Positions 33,282 to 44,492 of a stretch of 64,000 bases of DNA are shown in pieces. The stretch's first letter is position 1. Every line of letters begins with the position of its first letter. This stretch comes from Sclerotinia nivalis (lineage: Eukaryota > Ascomycota > Leotiomycetes > Helotiales > Sclerotiniaceae): the NCBI GenBank assembly GCA_029531795.1, contig JAPEIS010000011.1:868001-932000 (forward strand), in the 5' to 3' direction. The notes beneath the pieces were generated by a model that was given only the letters and a program-made list of their open reading frames with translations, did no database searches and was not told the origin of the DNA. The translations under genes were made by a program, and so were the position numbers.

Positions 33282-36200
33282 ATGGCAGATCAGCGAACGA
33301 GATATGCGGATAAAAGACATGGAGGGGTTAGGAACGATCGTCGAGTGAATACTGACCCAAGGACTCGAACTCATGGCAAACAATTCTTTGTAAAAGGTTG
33401 TGTTTTCAACACATCATCGGAAGACGGAAGTGGACTGTCAAGTCAAACCTTCCTCGTCATACGAGAAGCTCAGGAAAGCCCAGATGATAACGGGACTCAT
33501 TGTACCTGTCTCTCCGTTTCACCGTTGAGAAAAGACTTGGACTTATCAGAATGTGGAGTTCTTCATGCCAGCTCTACCTCATCTCCATCAATCAAGGGAG
33601 TCAAATTCAAACCCCTCCAATTCATTGTTTCGAGAGATGCCAAATTTGATGCGCCAATGCTGGTCAATTATATTAAAATGTTTAATGTGGATATTAATTC
33701 CGAGGTGAACGATATTGGAAAATTGCGGCCGGAATCGTTGCAGGATTCTATGGATAACTTCAAGGAATCTTTGTTTGATTCACCAACGGATAGAGATGGA
33801 AGAAATAATAAGCAGGGGAGAAGAAAGGGTAAGGGCGAAGAGGGGAGTAACAAACCACCGCGTGGATATAGAGATCAAAGCAAACCACATTCCAAGGGAC
33901 AAATGGCACCTAACGCACGCCCTGCACCCACAACTGCATCTGGTCCTGGTTCTAGCTCTGGTTCTGGCACTGTACCTAATGGGGCTGGGACGGAAACTAC
34001 AAGTAAAAGACCTAAACTACGTAACCTCGAAGTACCGCAACACACGAAAAGACAAAAGCCAAAAGGACCATCTTCTTATGATTCAGATGGATGGGAAGAT
34101 GGTTCAAATTCACCAACAAGAACCAGAGGTGCAGAAAACAAGAGATTACAAGATGCTAAGGATCATCAACGCAAGCCGGCTCTTCCACCAGTAGACCAAG
34201 TCCGTGGTACCAAGGATCGTTACGGAAGAGAAATGCCAGCAAGGCGAGCAGAAGAAGAAGTTCTCAAGGGTCCTTCACATGCAGATATGGCACGTAGTAA
34301 AGGAGACGATCGGACAGGTAGACCAGCGATAACTTCGCAACCACATTCGCCTACTAAGCGAAATCTTAATCATCGCCGAGATGGCGACGGTGTTCATAAA
34401 GCTTCTAGTTCTGGTGTTCCTGGTTCAATTCCTATTTCATTTGGTGATTCTTCCGACAGAGGGAGACAGCGGGATAGAAATTATCCAGGAGCTCCACGGG
34501 AAATGGTGCCATCACGAAGAGAGGATGCTCTTAGAAAAAATGATCACTTTCGGAAAGACGATGGTCAACCTGCGAACTCTGGATCTCGTCCTCAATCCCC
34601 TGATAGAGCACTTAATGACGGAAAACGAGGTTATGGGTCAGAAAGGGAAGGTAATAGCCCCATTGATGGAAGACGTGGTCACAAAGGAAAAGCTCCACCT
34701 CCTGATACTGGACGCGGCCTCCCACCTCCAACTGGACGAAGGGACATGCCACAGGATGGAACTTCTAGAGATGGAGTTCCTTCTGATGGAAATCGCGGTC
34801 ATTCAGGAAACATTAGAAATGAGCAATCCACACCTGGCAATGACAATATCGGACGACCGTCAGATAGAGCAAGACCTGATCCCCGTGCAATGGCTACTGA
34901 AACAAGCCTGCCCAACAGAGCTCGGCCTGACGAATTATCCGGGCGTCATAGGAAGGGACACCCGACAACTGGTGATGTACAGCCTGGACAAGCACCCAAC
35001 CACAGATCTCACACGACCGATAATCCCCCGCCATCCCGTCCACGTGGGCGTGAACCCCCTCAGTCTAATGCAGGCGATCGCCAGCCAATGCGACCTCCGG
35101 GAAACAATGCTCCTTACCGATCAGAACCTGGAAGATCTAATAATCAGCGTTCCGTTTCTCCTAGACGTCTTGCACAACCGACTAGTTCTTCAAGACCATC
35201 AGGGGGCAGTACAGGTGTATCGTCAAGGTCACCTCCGCAGCCACCTTCTCGAGGTAGAGGACCACCACCTAGCAGGGGACCACCACCAAGTGGGAGAGAA
35301 CCACCTGGTAGGGATGCTTCGCCCGGAAGAAATCTGCCACCTCTAAATACTCCTGGATCTAGATCACCGGGTGGCGATTATTCACCCACGGGCAATTCAT
35401 CACCGATGTTGGGTGAGTCTCCGGCTGGTGGATCACCTGGTTCATCACCGGCTATGTCAGGTGGCTCACCACGTGGGTCGCCAGGTAGTTTATCACCGGG
35501 TAATTCAATGGCAGGTGGTTCACCAGGAGGATCACCCGGAGGATCACCTAATGAATTTCCAGATAGCCCCACAGATTCTCCAGTGGGCTCTGAAATTGGA
35601 TCTTCGATGGATTCACCTGTAGATTCTATGGCAAGTGAATCTCCTCTTGATTCAACCCAAGGGCTATCTCCAATAGAAGAGTCTTCATATCGCTCACCAA
35701 TGGGTAGTGGACCCCCAAGTCCTGCGATGACGGGACGATCACGATCTCTAAGTCCTCCACCTCGGGGAAGACCTCAATCTAGAGGTTTCTCGCCAGAGCC
35801 AGGCTCTTCTAGGAATCCTAGTCCTGGAGGTGGACCTGGAAAAGATCGAGGAGGTGTAAGAAGACGAGGTCCAAAAGGACAGTCGAGAGGGCCGATGGAT
35901 GAGGGACAACCATCTAATCAAGGAGTTGATAATGAAGAACCATATTTAGATGATGATGGTTGTTGTGGTAATGGTTTCTTTGCTTGGTGTAAGAGTGTTT
36001 TAGATTGGTTTAATGGCGTTGGTCGGGAAGAATGGATTCAAATGGAAGATCAGAAAGACAAGGGGAAAAGTCGTCAAAATTCACAATCGAGCCAAGTTCC
36101 AGATAATGAAGATTCACGTTCGGTTGCTAGTGGCTCAGATACTGGTAGTCCTTCATCAACGAAGAACCCATTTGAAAATGGACAAGATGATGATGATGGA

Positions 36201-38852
36201 AGTACCGTAGTTGATTCAGATGAGGAAAAAAGTGGTGATGATCAGGATGGTGATAGTGATGATGAGAATGGCTCTGATCAGGAGGATTCTGATGATGATG
36301 CTTACTCGGATTCTGATGTAGAATCTAATGATGGAACTGAAGATGAAATAGAATCCGGGAATTCTTCTGCTGCAAGTTCGAGGCGGTCATCCACAGCTGT
36401 GGCTTCTGAGCTTGATCATCAAGATTCTGTTCGCCAACCTGTTGATAATCATGCTGAAAATCCACCAGAAAATAACTATCCTGCAAATAATCAGCAAATA
36501 CAAACACCACAAGATTCCTATAGTTATGCGCCTAATGACGATCGCTCATATATGGGTCAACACAATTACCCACCTCAAAATAGCTATATTACCAATCCTA
36601 GCGATATGCCACCTCAAGAGCTAGAAAGTGCTTATCCAACCACCCATTCAGCTAAATCTACTGCAAAATCATTTCCAAAAATACCCGAAAACGCCGCTGA
36701 ACTTGCAACAGACAATAACGAACCAGCATGTCCACCACCCTATGCGCACATCCCCTCCACCCCACAACAATTATCGCGTCCGCGCTCCACTAGATTTGAG
36801 CTTGCCTGTGAGCGCGACCCCGTAGAACTAGAAGTCCCATCCACAACAACCACACGCGGCAAATCAGAACTCTTTCTCCCACCACCCCTAACTCCCGGCG
36901 TGGCCACTACACCCAATGGATTCCCGCCCTTGTCTGCAATCGCTCCCGCGAGAACTCCTCCGGGATTTCATCACCCTCCCCTACCGCAAAGATCATGGAC
37001 TCCTCCCCAAAAACAATTTACCCCTTATCAACCACGCGCACAATCGCACGATCATACAAATATCTCTTCGCAAACTCCCCAAGCTAATTTGGGTTCTTTG
37101 CAATTGCAACCGCAGCCCGGGTTACGAGAGGCCATGAATTATACTCCGCAGATACCAGAAGTCCCCCCTCCTATTTATCCCGCTGCTCCGAGATATGATG
37201 CTCGAGGGAATAAATTTCAAGAACAGAGTTCGAGACAAATTTTTGGAACTTCAAATTCGTTTACGCCACCTCCTTTTGTTCCTGCTAGAAGCGAGTTGAG
37301 ATTGCCTAGTTTTCCGTCGCCTCTTTATTCGTTTAGAAATGTGGGGCGGGGAATTGGTTCGAATGGGGAAATAGTGGGAGGGCTAAACCCTAGAGTGGGG
37401 GATGGAGATTCGAGGGGTCGGGTTAGTGTTTCGATGGCTAGGAATGTTGATGCTGGACGTGTTTTTGGGGATGAGTCAGAATCGGGTACGGACTCGGATT
37501 CTGACCCGGATTCAGAACCGGATTCTGGCTCGGGAAGTGATGGGGAAGATGAACTTGCATATCATCGTAAGAAAAATATAAATGATGAGAGTGCTGAAAG
37601 TGGTGATAGTGGTGAGAGTGATGATGATAGTGATCTCGATAGTGGGTTTGGTACTTATGATGATGATTTGGTTGGGAGACAGGACGATTTTCAGATGGGT
37701 CATTATGGTGCACCTGCCGGTTCGAGGGGCTTGAATTCTTTACCGAGGGGTGTTGATATGTCCGCTTCTACTCCTGGCCCTGGTCCTGTTTCTGCGAGAG
37801 AAGGCTTTAATAGTAATAATCATTCGCCGAATTCAAATTCATATACGGGATATAATTATACACCTCACGATCAACAATATAGACAGCTTCAACATCCTGG
37901 ACTTTTAGCTTCAGCTTCTCCGGGTCCTTCGATATATAATACTTATCATGATCAGAGACAAATTGGAATCGCGGATAACTCGCATATACAACGAGTTTCG
38001 GGATACAGTCGAGATGGGAAAAAGGAGGAGGTGTGTGGTGATTTACATGATGGGTATTCTGAACATTCTGCTCCGCGAGACTTGCGGCATGCGGATGAGA
38101 TGGTGAAAGGGCTGGGGAAAGCTGGGGAAGTTCAAAAAGATACTAGGGGAAAATTTGGAAAGGAGAAAGGGAAGGAGAAGGAAAAGGAAAAGAGGAGGAA
38201 AGTGGGGAAATCGAAGAGAGATAGATTGCCTGTAGATTCGTCACCTTCGGTTAATTCTTATGCTGGTGGGAATGGGGGTTCGGTTATTTCTGGGGGGTTG
38301 AGGGGGAAGGAGGGAGAGGAACGGGAACGGGAATATAGACAGGAACATGGACGGGAACAGATGTCGGGGGAATATAGTAGTGGGAGTGGGAGTGGGAGTG
38401 AGAGTGAGGATGAGGAGTCCGAAGAAAAAGAAGAGGAGTTAGAGGAGGAATCAGATTCCGAGCCTGAAGAAAGTGATGTGGAAGAAGAGAGAGAAAAAGA
38501 GGGAGAGGAAGAGGGGGAGCATGGAATTCATGATCTACGTGTTGATCATGATGAGGGGATGGATAGCGAGGGGGAAAGTTTAGCGCCGCTTTCTGCGGGT
38601 GTGGGTGAGGAGAAGAGAGAGAGGAAAAGGAATGGAGGTGGTAGTAGGGAGAGAAGGGGAAAAGGGAGGGAGAGAGCGGAGGGTGGGAAAAGAGGTGAGA
38701 GAGGTGAGAGGGGAGGGAAGAGTGGAAGAAATGGGAGGGAAAGAAATGGGGGAAGAGAAAAAAAGGGAAAAGAGGGTGACAGTGTAGATGTCAGTGGAAA
38801 ATTAAAAAAAACTTGGGAGTTTTTAAAGAAGTTGGATTATCATGAAAAATGA
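33282..38852 (+). CDS. Giant, mostly disordered protein with N-terminal DUF6590-like domain
   Basis: From the first in-frame ATG, one exon of 1856 aa. Residues about 30-140 look like a DUF6590 domain: GKQFFVKGCVF, FLVIREAQ, THCTCLSVSP and VNYIKMFNVDINSEVNDIGK keep its usual order. After that the chain is low complexity. It runs through Arg/Pro/Gly-rich, Gly-Ser-Pro repeat (SPGGSPGGSP), acidic Ser/Asp-rich, Gln/Pro-rich and finally Lys/Glu/Arg-rich charged segments. One short ordered patch, CCGNGFFAWCKSVLDWF, stands out near residue 890. Function is unknown; such chains often act as scaffolds. The frame stays open for over 5.5 kb, which supports translation. The true start is probably upstream. 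Confidence 0.75.
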   Translation: MADQRTRYADKRHGGVRNDRRVNTDPRTRTHGKQFFVKGCVFNTSSEDGSGLSSQTFLVIREAQESPDDNGTHCTCLSVSPLRKDLDLSECGVLHASSTSSPSIKGVKFKPLQFIVSRDAKFDAPMLVNYIKMFNVDINSEVNDIGKLRPESLQDSMDNFKESLFDSPTDRDGRNNKQGRRKGKGEEGSNKPPRGYRDQSKPHSKGQMAPNARPAPTTASGPGSSSGSGTVPNGAGTETTSKRPKLRNLEVPQHTKRQKPKGPSSYDSDGWEDGSNSPTRTRGAENKRLQDAKDHQRKPALPPVDQVRGTKDRYGREMPARRAEEEVLKGPSHADMARSKGDDRTGRPAITSQPHSPTKRNLNHRRDGDGVHKASSSGVPGSIPISFGDSSDRGRQRDRNYPGAPREMVPSRREDALRKNDHFRKDDGQPANSGSRPQSPDRALNDGKRGYGSEREGNSPIDGRRGHKGKAPPPDTGRGLPPPTGRRDMPQDGTSRDGVPSDGNRGHSGNIRNEQSTPGNDNIGRPSDRARPDPRAMATETSLPNRARPDELSGRHRKGHPTTGDVQPGQAPNHRSHTTDNPPPSRPRGREPPQSNAGDRQPMRPPGNNAPYRSEPGRSNNQRSVSPRRLAQPTSSSRPSGGSTGVSSRSPPQPPSRGRGPPPSRGPPPSGREPPGRDASPGRNLPPLNTPGSRSPGGDYSPTGNSSPMLGESPAGGSPGSSPAMSGGSPRGSPGSLSPGNSMAGGSPGGSPGGSPNEFPDSPTDSPVGSEIGSSMDSPVDSMASESPLDSTQGLSPIEESSYRSPMGSGPPSPAMTGRSRSLSPPPRGRPQSRGFSPEPGSSRNPSPGGGPGKDRGGVRRRGPKGQSRGPMDEGQPSNQGVDNEEPYLDDDGCCGNGFFAWCKSVLDWFNGVGREEWIQMEDQKDKGKSRQNSQSSQVPDNEDSRSVASGSDTGSPSSTKNPFENGQDDDDGSTVVDSDEEKSGDDQDGDSDDENGSDQEDSDDDAYSDSDVESNDGTEDEIESGNSSAASSRRSSTAVASELDHQDSVRQPVDNHAENPPENNYPANNQQIQTPQDSYSYAPNDDRSYMGQHNYPPQNSYITNPSDMPPQELESAYPTTHSAKSTAKSFPKIPENAAELATDNNEPACPPPYAHIPSTPQQLSRPRSTRFELACERDPVELEVPSTTTTRGKSELFLPPPLTPGVATTPNGFPPLSAIAPARTPPGFHHPPLPQRSWTPPQKQFTPYQPRAQSHDHTNISSQTPQANLGSLQLQPQPGLREAMNYTPQIPEVPPPIYPAAPRYDARGNKFQEQSSRQIFGTSNSFTPPPFVPARSELRLPSFPSPLYSFRNVGRGIGSNGEIVGGLNPRVGDGDSRGRVSVSMARNVDAGRVFGDESESGTDSDSDPDSEPDSGSGSDGEDELAYHRKKNINDESAESGDSGESDDDSDLDSGFGTYDDDLVGRQDDFQMGHYGAPAGSRGLNSLPRGVDMSASTPGPGPVSAREGFNSNNHSPNSNSYTGYNYTPHDQQYRQLQHPGLLASASPGPSIYNTYHDQRQIGIADNSHIQRVSGYSRDGKKEEVCGDLHDGYSEHSAPRDLRHADEMVKGLGKAGEVQKDTRGKFGKEKGKEKEKEKRRKVGKSKRDRLPVDSSPSVNSYAGGNGGSVISGGLRGKEGEEREREYRQEHGREQMSGEYSSGSGSGSESEDEESEEKEEELEEESDSEPEESDVEEEREKEGEEEGEHGIHDLRVDHDEGMDSEGESLAPLSAGVGEEKRERKRNGGGSRERRGKGRERAEGGKRGERGERGGKSGRNGRERNGGREKKGKEGDSVDVSGKLKKTWEFLKKLDYHEK

Positions 38853-40446
38853 AAAATAGCGAAAATAACATGGGAATGAAGGTGGAAAATGCGGGAAAAC
38901 TTTGGTAAAATTTTGGTAAAATTTTGCGGTTTGTTTTGTGTGGATAGATGGGTGGTTTGTAGAGAATTAGTGATGTGTATAAAGTTGTAGTTCGCTTTCT
39001 TATTTATTTATTCATTTGTCTTTGAGTATTAGAATATTTATTCTAAGAAAAGTATTATATATCTAATTGATACCAATCAGCTTCTTTAAATTTCGAAATT
39101 ATATCTTCTTTTCTTTTTTCTATTTTATCTATAATCCCAGCCCACCCCTCTGTCCGCCGTTTCAATAACTCTATACTTATTGAGCTATTATTCATGATCA
39201 AATATGACGATGGACTTTATATTAATATCTTCTTTATCATATAAAGAATCTAGAATATTAATTTTAATAAAAGAAGGATATTGATATAAGCAATATTTGA
39301 TAGTTTTGTAGGTCTTATTTCTTGTCCTTTTTGATATTTCAATTACACTCAAATTTCCTGTTTCGACGTCATTCAAATCACCTGTAGAGTACTTTGTTGC
39401 TAAGGAGCTACTCGGGAGGTTTTGTTAATGAGTTGTGGGTTGAGCTGGCTATAGGTTTCTTGGTAATTTTACTTCCTACTATCGACTATCGAACTTGATG
39501 TCAGGAGAATATTACGGACTGGTATGTAAAATTTTATTCGTATATCGTAGAAGTATTTGGAATGTCTAATAGATATTGAAGGTATGGAGGAGTATCAGGA
39601 TTTTCTTTGTCTGCCAGCAATTTTCCGGTCTGGATAATAATCATGTTGGATTTGTGATGGGATGGGTTGGATTGGATCGAACTTCTGTGAATTTTGTGAT
39701 TGTATACTAGATAATTTAATTTCAAGGGACTAAGAAGTTAGAGTGCGGTTTTCTTTTTGGTAGGATATCTAGTAGATGTGAAGTCGATAAGTACGAATAT
39801 TTTATGATTGGGGAGGGAATCTGATTAGTAGATTAGATGGGAGCTCTCTAATGTTTGAAAGTTTTAAATGCTTTGAATGCAATTTTGTTGGAATCTGATA
39901 TATTAGAATTCCGAGATGACCGTCATTTCAACCTGCACCGTCATATGAGGTCATGTTTTTCTCCTTCCTATAATCAGCTATTCCGATAATGCATATCATC
40001 TAAACTAACTTTGTGAAGGGTCATAGGGAATGATAAAAAGCTCCGTATCATAGATAGTATAACCTTAAAATTACTATGTTAGGAAATGCGGCGGTTATGG
40101 ACTGATGTGACAGTACTGCCCTATGAGTTCATCGGTCATAGGCTACATTTGGGGTGGTAAAGTTTTGGTCGGGGATTTCACTCAGCCCATAGGGTGTCAC
40201 ACAGAGCTGGGAAGTATAGTCTCTACGTAGATATTCTATGATTCTACATATATCTTTACTCAGGGATTCACAGCCACAAGAGGCGCATAACAAACAGTAT
40301 GATATTAGGCTCGTTTCGGAAGATGCAGCAAGGTTCCGAACCTTCTTCCCCCTTCCTTTTCACCATTTCTTCATCATCACATACATCAATATCTTTTCAA
40401 CTTCTTCCAACTTAATCGTTCCACAATCAATTTTGAATCTATAATT
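38853..40446. other. AT-rich intergenic region
   Basis: About 1.6 kb, AT-rich in its first half, with small frames only. The last 200 bases are the promoter and leader of the STAND-type gene. Confidence 0.45.
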
Positions 40447-42572
40447 ATGGCGGAAGAATTCGGCGTCGCTGGTAGCGCAGTTGGTATTACATCCTTAGCT
40501 ATTCAATTAGGTGACGGTATCTTGAAGCTCAAATCTTTCTGGGATGCGGTAAAAGATGCCCCAAAAGAAATTCTTTATATTCTGGATGAATTAGATACGA
40601 CACATCTGCTGCTCAAGGAAATCGAGGATAGTCTTGGAAATCAAACGAGATCACCCGCAGCGGCTAAATCACTTCGGTTGTGCCAAAAGGGCATGAATAT
40701 ATTGAACAATACGGTAAAAGAGCTAGACGAAGAAATGCGAAAAAGAAAGAAATGGGGTGGAGTCAAAATGGTGATGAAGAAGGAATTACTTGAGAAGATG
40801 GAGAAAAGACTCGAAAGGGCGAATTCGTTAATGACTATGGCCCATCAAAACTACATTGAGTATATTCATCTTCTTTATTTCTGCAGTTAAAAATGTCTGA
40901 CCTAATACCAGGAGTCTGAGCAAATCGAGGCACGATGAACAGGTGAAATTAGCTGAGCTACATTTCTCAGAACTCATGAATATCCAGAACGCCTTGCAGA
41001 GCTTAACATCAGCTGGATCTACCTGCATCGCTCAACAGCAGATGGTTGACACCAATACATCCAGTTCCTCGAATACGCCAACTGAAAAAGATGCAACATC
41101 AGCTTCCAGGGCTGCAAAAGCACTATCAAAGCATGACAAGATTCTAAACGCGAAGCTCAGACTCCCTTTCTTCTCAGGTGTATGGGAGCTTTATGGCTAT
41201 CGACAATCAACTTCTGGGTGGACATTTAACTTTAAAACATATAACGTTATTCCTCTCAATGCACCGATAATGGAATTAGCCTGGAAAGGAGACATTGTTG
41301 GTATGCAACAATTGTTCGAGACACGGCAGGCAAGCCCGTTCGATGTAGATCCTTCCGGGTTTCCTCTTCTTCACGTAGGGAAGTTTTCCTTGCTGTCTTG
41401 GAAACAGTCATACTGATTTGATAAGAAAGCAGCATTGGCGTTCAGATACCAAACATGTCAGTTCTTGATAGATCAAGGTGCAGATCCAAATGCACAGGAT
41501 GAATATGATTTGTAAGTACAGTACATCGTTTGCTCAAAATTACACCACAGCTGCAGTCACTAATAAATTTTCCAGTTTTGCATGGGAGTATTGCCTTCGC
41601 CCATCTTTAAAGCATCTAAAAACGAAAGCTGATGCTTTTGATACGCTGCGTTGTTTGGTTCCCAGGACCGATTGTGATATCCTTGATAGGTTACCCGGAC
41701 TTTGTTCTGTTCAGTACACCTACCCCCACGAGTTGCTGCAATGGCTATCCCGCTTAAGTGAGGATTCCACTCAAGAACGAAGTCATCGAGAACGCGCAAT
41801 GATTATGCTATTAGTAGCTAAGTCTATAGCACGGGGAGGTTTCAAGACGCCACAAGGTATAAAGAGTTTCGTGTGGTTAGCCCTTGCCGGCATGGATATG
41901 GAAACTTGTGTTCGAAACATGGATCAAATTGAATACTCCTCATTACTGGGACGTACTCTATGTGGGCTTTCATTCTACTCATTGAGAACATTGAAACTGC
42001 GGAAAGAAGTGGCCAACGTTGATGTTAACGAAGTGGGGGAAATCACGTCTGATGAAGATGATGTAGGCTCAGGATATGAGGATTGTTCGAAGTATATTCT
42101 TGGTCTCATGCATGATATAATACTTGCTGGCTCGAAGGTTCACCATTTCGGCACCACATACAAAGGCTGTGATTATAGTCCCCATCCTGATGTCATATTG
42201 GGAGTAGTCTATTATTATATAACCCAAAGAACCAATCACGATATTTTTGAGCAATGTTTCAGATATGCCATTGGAATGTGGCTCAATCAACTTGTTTCTG
42301 CAGGGATTGATCTCATGGAATATGGTCAGTGGGGGAAGAGGGTGTACGACTATGATGAATGTTACTGTTTCTATCTATCGGATCATCGCGGCGTCTTGGA
42401 ATCTCGGCTCTCGTGCTGGAGATTGATCAGTTTTACATACGGACCCAAGGAAAGCGACTGGCGGTTTTGGTTCACTATGGAGGATGAATGTATGCTCGAT
42501 GGCGGACTCGCCGAGTTTTGGGATATGGTTGAGCATCCTGAAAGACAAATTCCTGGTGCTTGGAATTTTTGA
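40447..42572 (+). CDS. Protein with STAND-type N-terminal domain and degenerate ankyrin repeat
   Basis: Exon 1 is 40447-40859, exon 2 starts at 40912, and the last exon is 41576-42572; a short exon ends at 41511. The N-terminus (MAEEFGVAGSAVGITSLAIQ, then a helical bundle to about residue 135) is the helical domain found at the front of fungal NACHT/STAND proteins and their relatives. An ankyrin-like piece (FLIDQGADPNAQDEYD) and a long C-terminal region of unknown fold with several Trp and Cys follow. No NTPase domain is present. The second intron is unsure: 41375-41461 is canonical but removes half the ankyrin unit; 41383-41445 keeps more but has a weak donor. The frame that reads best (AALAFRYQTCQ) cannot be reached by canonical sites. 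A role in self/non-self or stress signalling is inferred from the family. Confidence 0.65.
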
Positions 42573-43262
42573 TATGTAGTTCATGACAGAACATCTAAGG
42601 GAGGATAGTTGATATGTGCGGCTCAAAGTGGTATGGCTTTTTTTCATACAATGCTTGCCATTTGCGATCCATGTAATTTGAGGAGTCTATACGAGTGGAT
42701 TTGAGGGGGAATTTTGGGCATTACATCATATATGAGAATATAATTCATTCGGCATTCCATGAATGATTCCACTGTGCATTCTGTTCCGAGCGTGAAAAAG
42801 GTCTGAATGATAAATTCAAGACGGCTTGTGGATATTGAGATCTGGTGGGAATCCCAAGCAAATAATAGAAAACAACCACACTCAACTATCTGAACGATAT
42901 GAGATGCGCGCCAACATGTCATAATACTAACTCATCCCATCCATATAACTTCGGACCAAATGCAAGCAACTAGTGCTACGATCGATGAACGTGAGATCAG
43001 CAATAGCACTGCTATTCTTAGCCGCTGGACAGTAGTTTGTAGTTCAAGCGATGATACCACGTTTCCGAAATAGATCAGATGAAATATGCTATTACGAAAA
43101 TCATAATGATGATTTTCGATTTTCGAGGTCACTTGATGCGTCTACCTCTCATACTCCACTTTCAACCAATTTTAACCAAATCGAATGAAATCTAAAAAGA
43201 ATAATCTACCGCTATCTATCACCAATAACAAAACTCTAGCAAATAGCCACCAGGCAACTCAT
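42573..43262. other. Convergent intergenic region
   Basis: 690 bases between converging 3' ends. No gene supported. Confidence 0.4.
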
Positions 43263-44492
43263 CTAAACATATCCTCGGTATCTAATACCCCCATATCCCG
43301 ATCCACTCTCATATCCATACTCCCAATCCCTCTCCCTCTCCCTCTCTCTCATAATTCTCGGCCTCGCATACCTTTCTCTGCCAACCTCACTTCTTTCTCT
43401 CCTACCCCGATCTCTATCCCTCTCACCCTCACCCATCCTCCCCATCTCCCTCTCCACGATCCTCTCCACACGATCCTCAACCCTCTCTACCCTCCCCTCA
43501 ACTCTCTCCTCAAATCTATTCATCCTAAATCCCCTCTCATTATCCCTCTCCCTCGCAGCAACCATATCTCGATACCTCTCCGCATCCACCAAGCGATCGA
43601 TTCTCCCCTCGGAAAATTTATCATCGATTCTGCGAAGAAGTAAGTCGTCATCTATTCTTCCCCTGTATTCTGCTTCAATTCTCCGTTTCGTATTCTCCGC
43701 CTCTCGATCTTGACCACGAATTTGGGGGAAATGGCGATTAAGTTCTCCATTTGCGTTGAGCCAGGATTCGCCAAAAATATGTCCGCCACCAGCCTCTGAA
43801 ATCTTGATTCCCATTATTTCCATCCTGGCCTCTCTTCTACCTTCCTCCCTCTCAGATTTCATTTGTAAACCTTTGATATCTCCCCTGACCCCATTTAATC
43901 CACCATTTAACTTCTCAATCTCCTTTTCCCGCGCTATCTCCTTCTCCTTCTCCAATTCTTTAATTCTGGCTGCTAATGCTGCTGTATTCGAAGAATTCTG
44001 ATTTGCTTGGGCTGTGGCAGGGGCATTGTTATTTCCGGCACTTGAGGAACTATTGTTGCCTGCGTTTGAGTTTGAGTTCGAAGGAGGAGGTGGTGGTGGT
44101 GGTGGTGGATGGGAAAACGTCGTATTCAACCCCTTAAATCTTTCGCCTAGCCGTTGTATGACATCGATGTTATGGAATAAATCTGAGCAACTAGGTCTTC
44201 TTCCTCTTTCTCGTGCCCTTTCCCTTTCCTGATCTAGTGCTCGCTCTCGCTCTCGCTCTCGCTCTCGCTCTCGCTCTCGTTCTCGTTCTTGCGCATAATA
44301 CATATTTTCCTGGTAAGGATTGAGAGGAACGAGGGTTGGCTCAACAACATATGCAGATCGGTAAGGAGGAGGGATAGTATCGACACGAAGAGTCCGTTCG
44401 GATTGATATTTATCTTTGGGAGACTTGGGACGGTTAAACATTTTACCTTTGCCTTTCTTTTTGCGTGTAGTGTAGAGAGCGGGCCAGCACAT
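43263..44492 (-). CDS. Low-complexity charged protein with Arg-Glu repeats
   Basis: Single exon, 409 aa from the ATG at 44492; a second ATG at 44441 (MFNRPKSPKDKYQ) is an equally good start. An Arg-Glu dipeptide run near residues 70-84 is encoded by a hexanucleotide repeat. A poly-Pro tract, an Asn/Ser stretch and then long Glu/Arg-rich segments likely to form coiled coil follow. The C-terminus is Arg/Tyr/Gly-rich (EYGYESGSGYGG). No enzymatic motif. It may be a nuclear or scaffold protein; function unknown. Confidence 0.6.
   Translation of the reverse strand: MCWPALYTTRKKKGKGKMFNRPKSPKDKYQSERTLRVDTIPPPYRSAYVVEPTLVPLNPYQENMYYAQERERERERERERERERALDQERERARERGRRPSCSDLFHNIDVIQRLGERFKGLNTTFSHPPPPPPPPPSNSNSNAGNNSSSSAGNNNAPATAQANQNSSNTAALAARIKELEKEKEIAREKEIEKLNGGLNGVRGDIKGLQMKSEREEGRREARMEIMGIKISEAGGGHIFGESWLNANGELNRHFPQIRGQDREAENTKRRIEAEYRGRIDDDLLLRRIDDKFSEGRIDRLVDAERYRDMVAARERDNERGFRMNRFEERVEGRVERVEDRVERIVEREMGRMGEGERDRDRGRRERSEVGRERYARPRIMRERERERDWEYGYESGSGYGGIRYRGYV
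44240..44293 (-). repeat. Hexanucleotide repeat coding for Arg-Glu dipeptides
   Basis: About six perfect ctcgct units (plus strand) followed by ctcgtt variants, inside the low-complexity gene. In-frame expansion or contraction changes the number of Arg-Glu pairs without breaking the frame. Confidence 0.85.
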
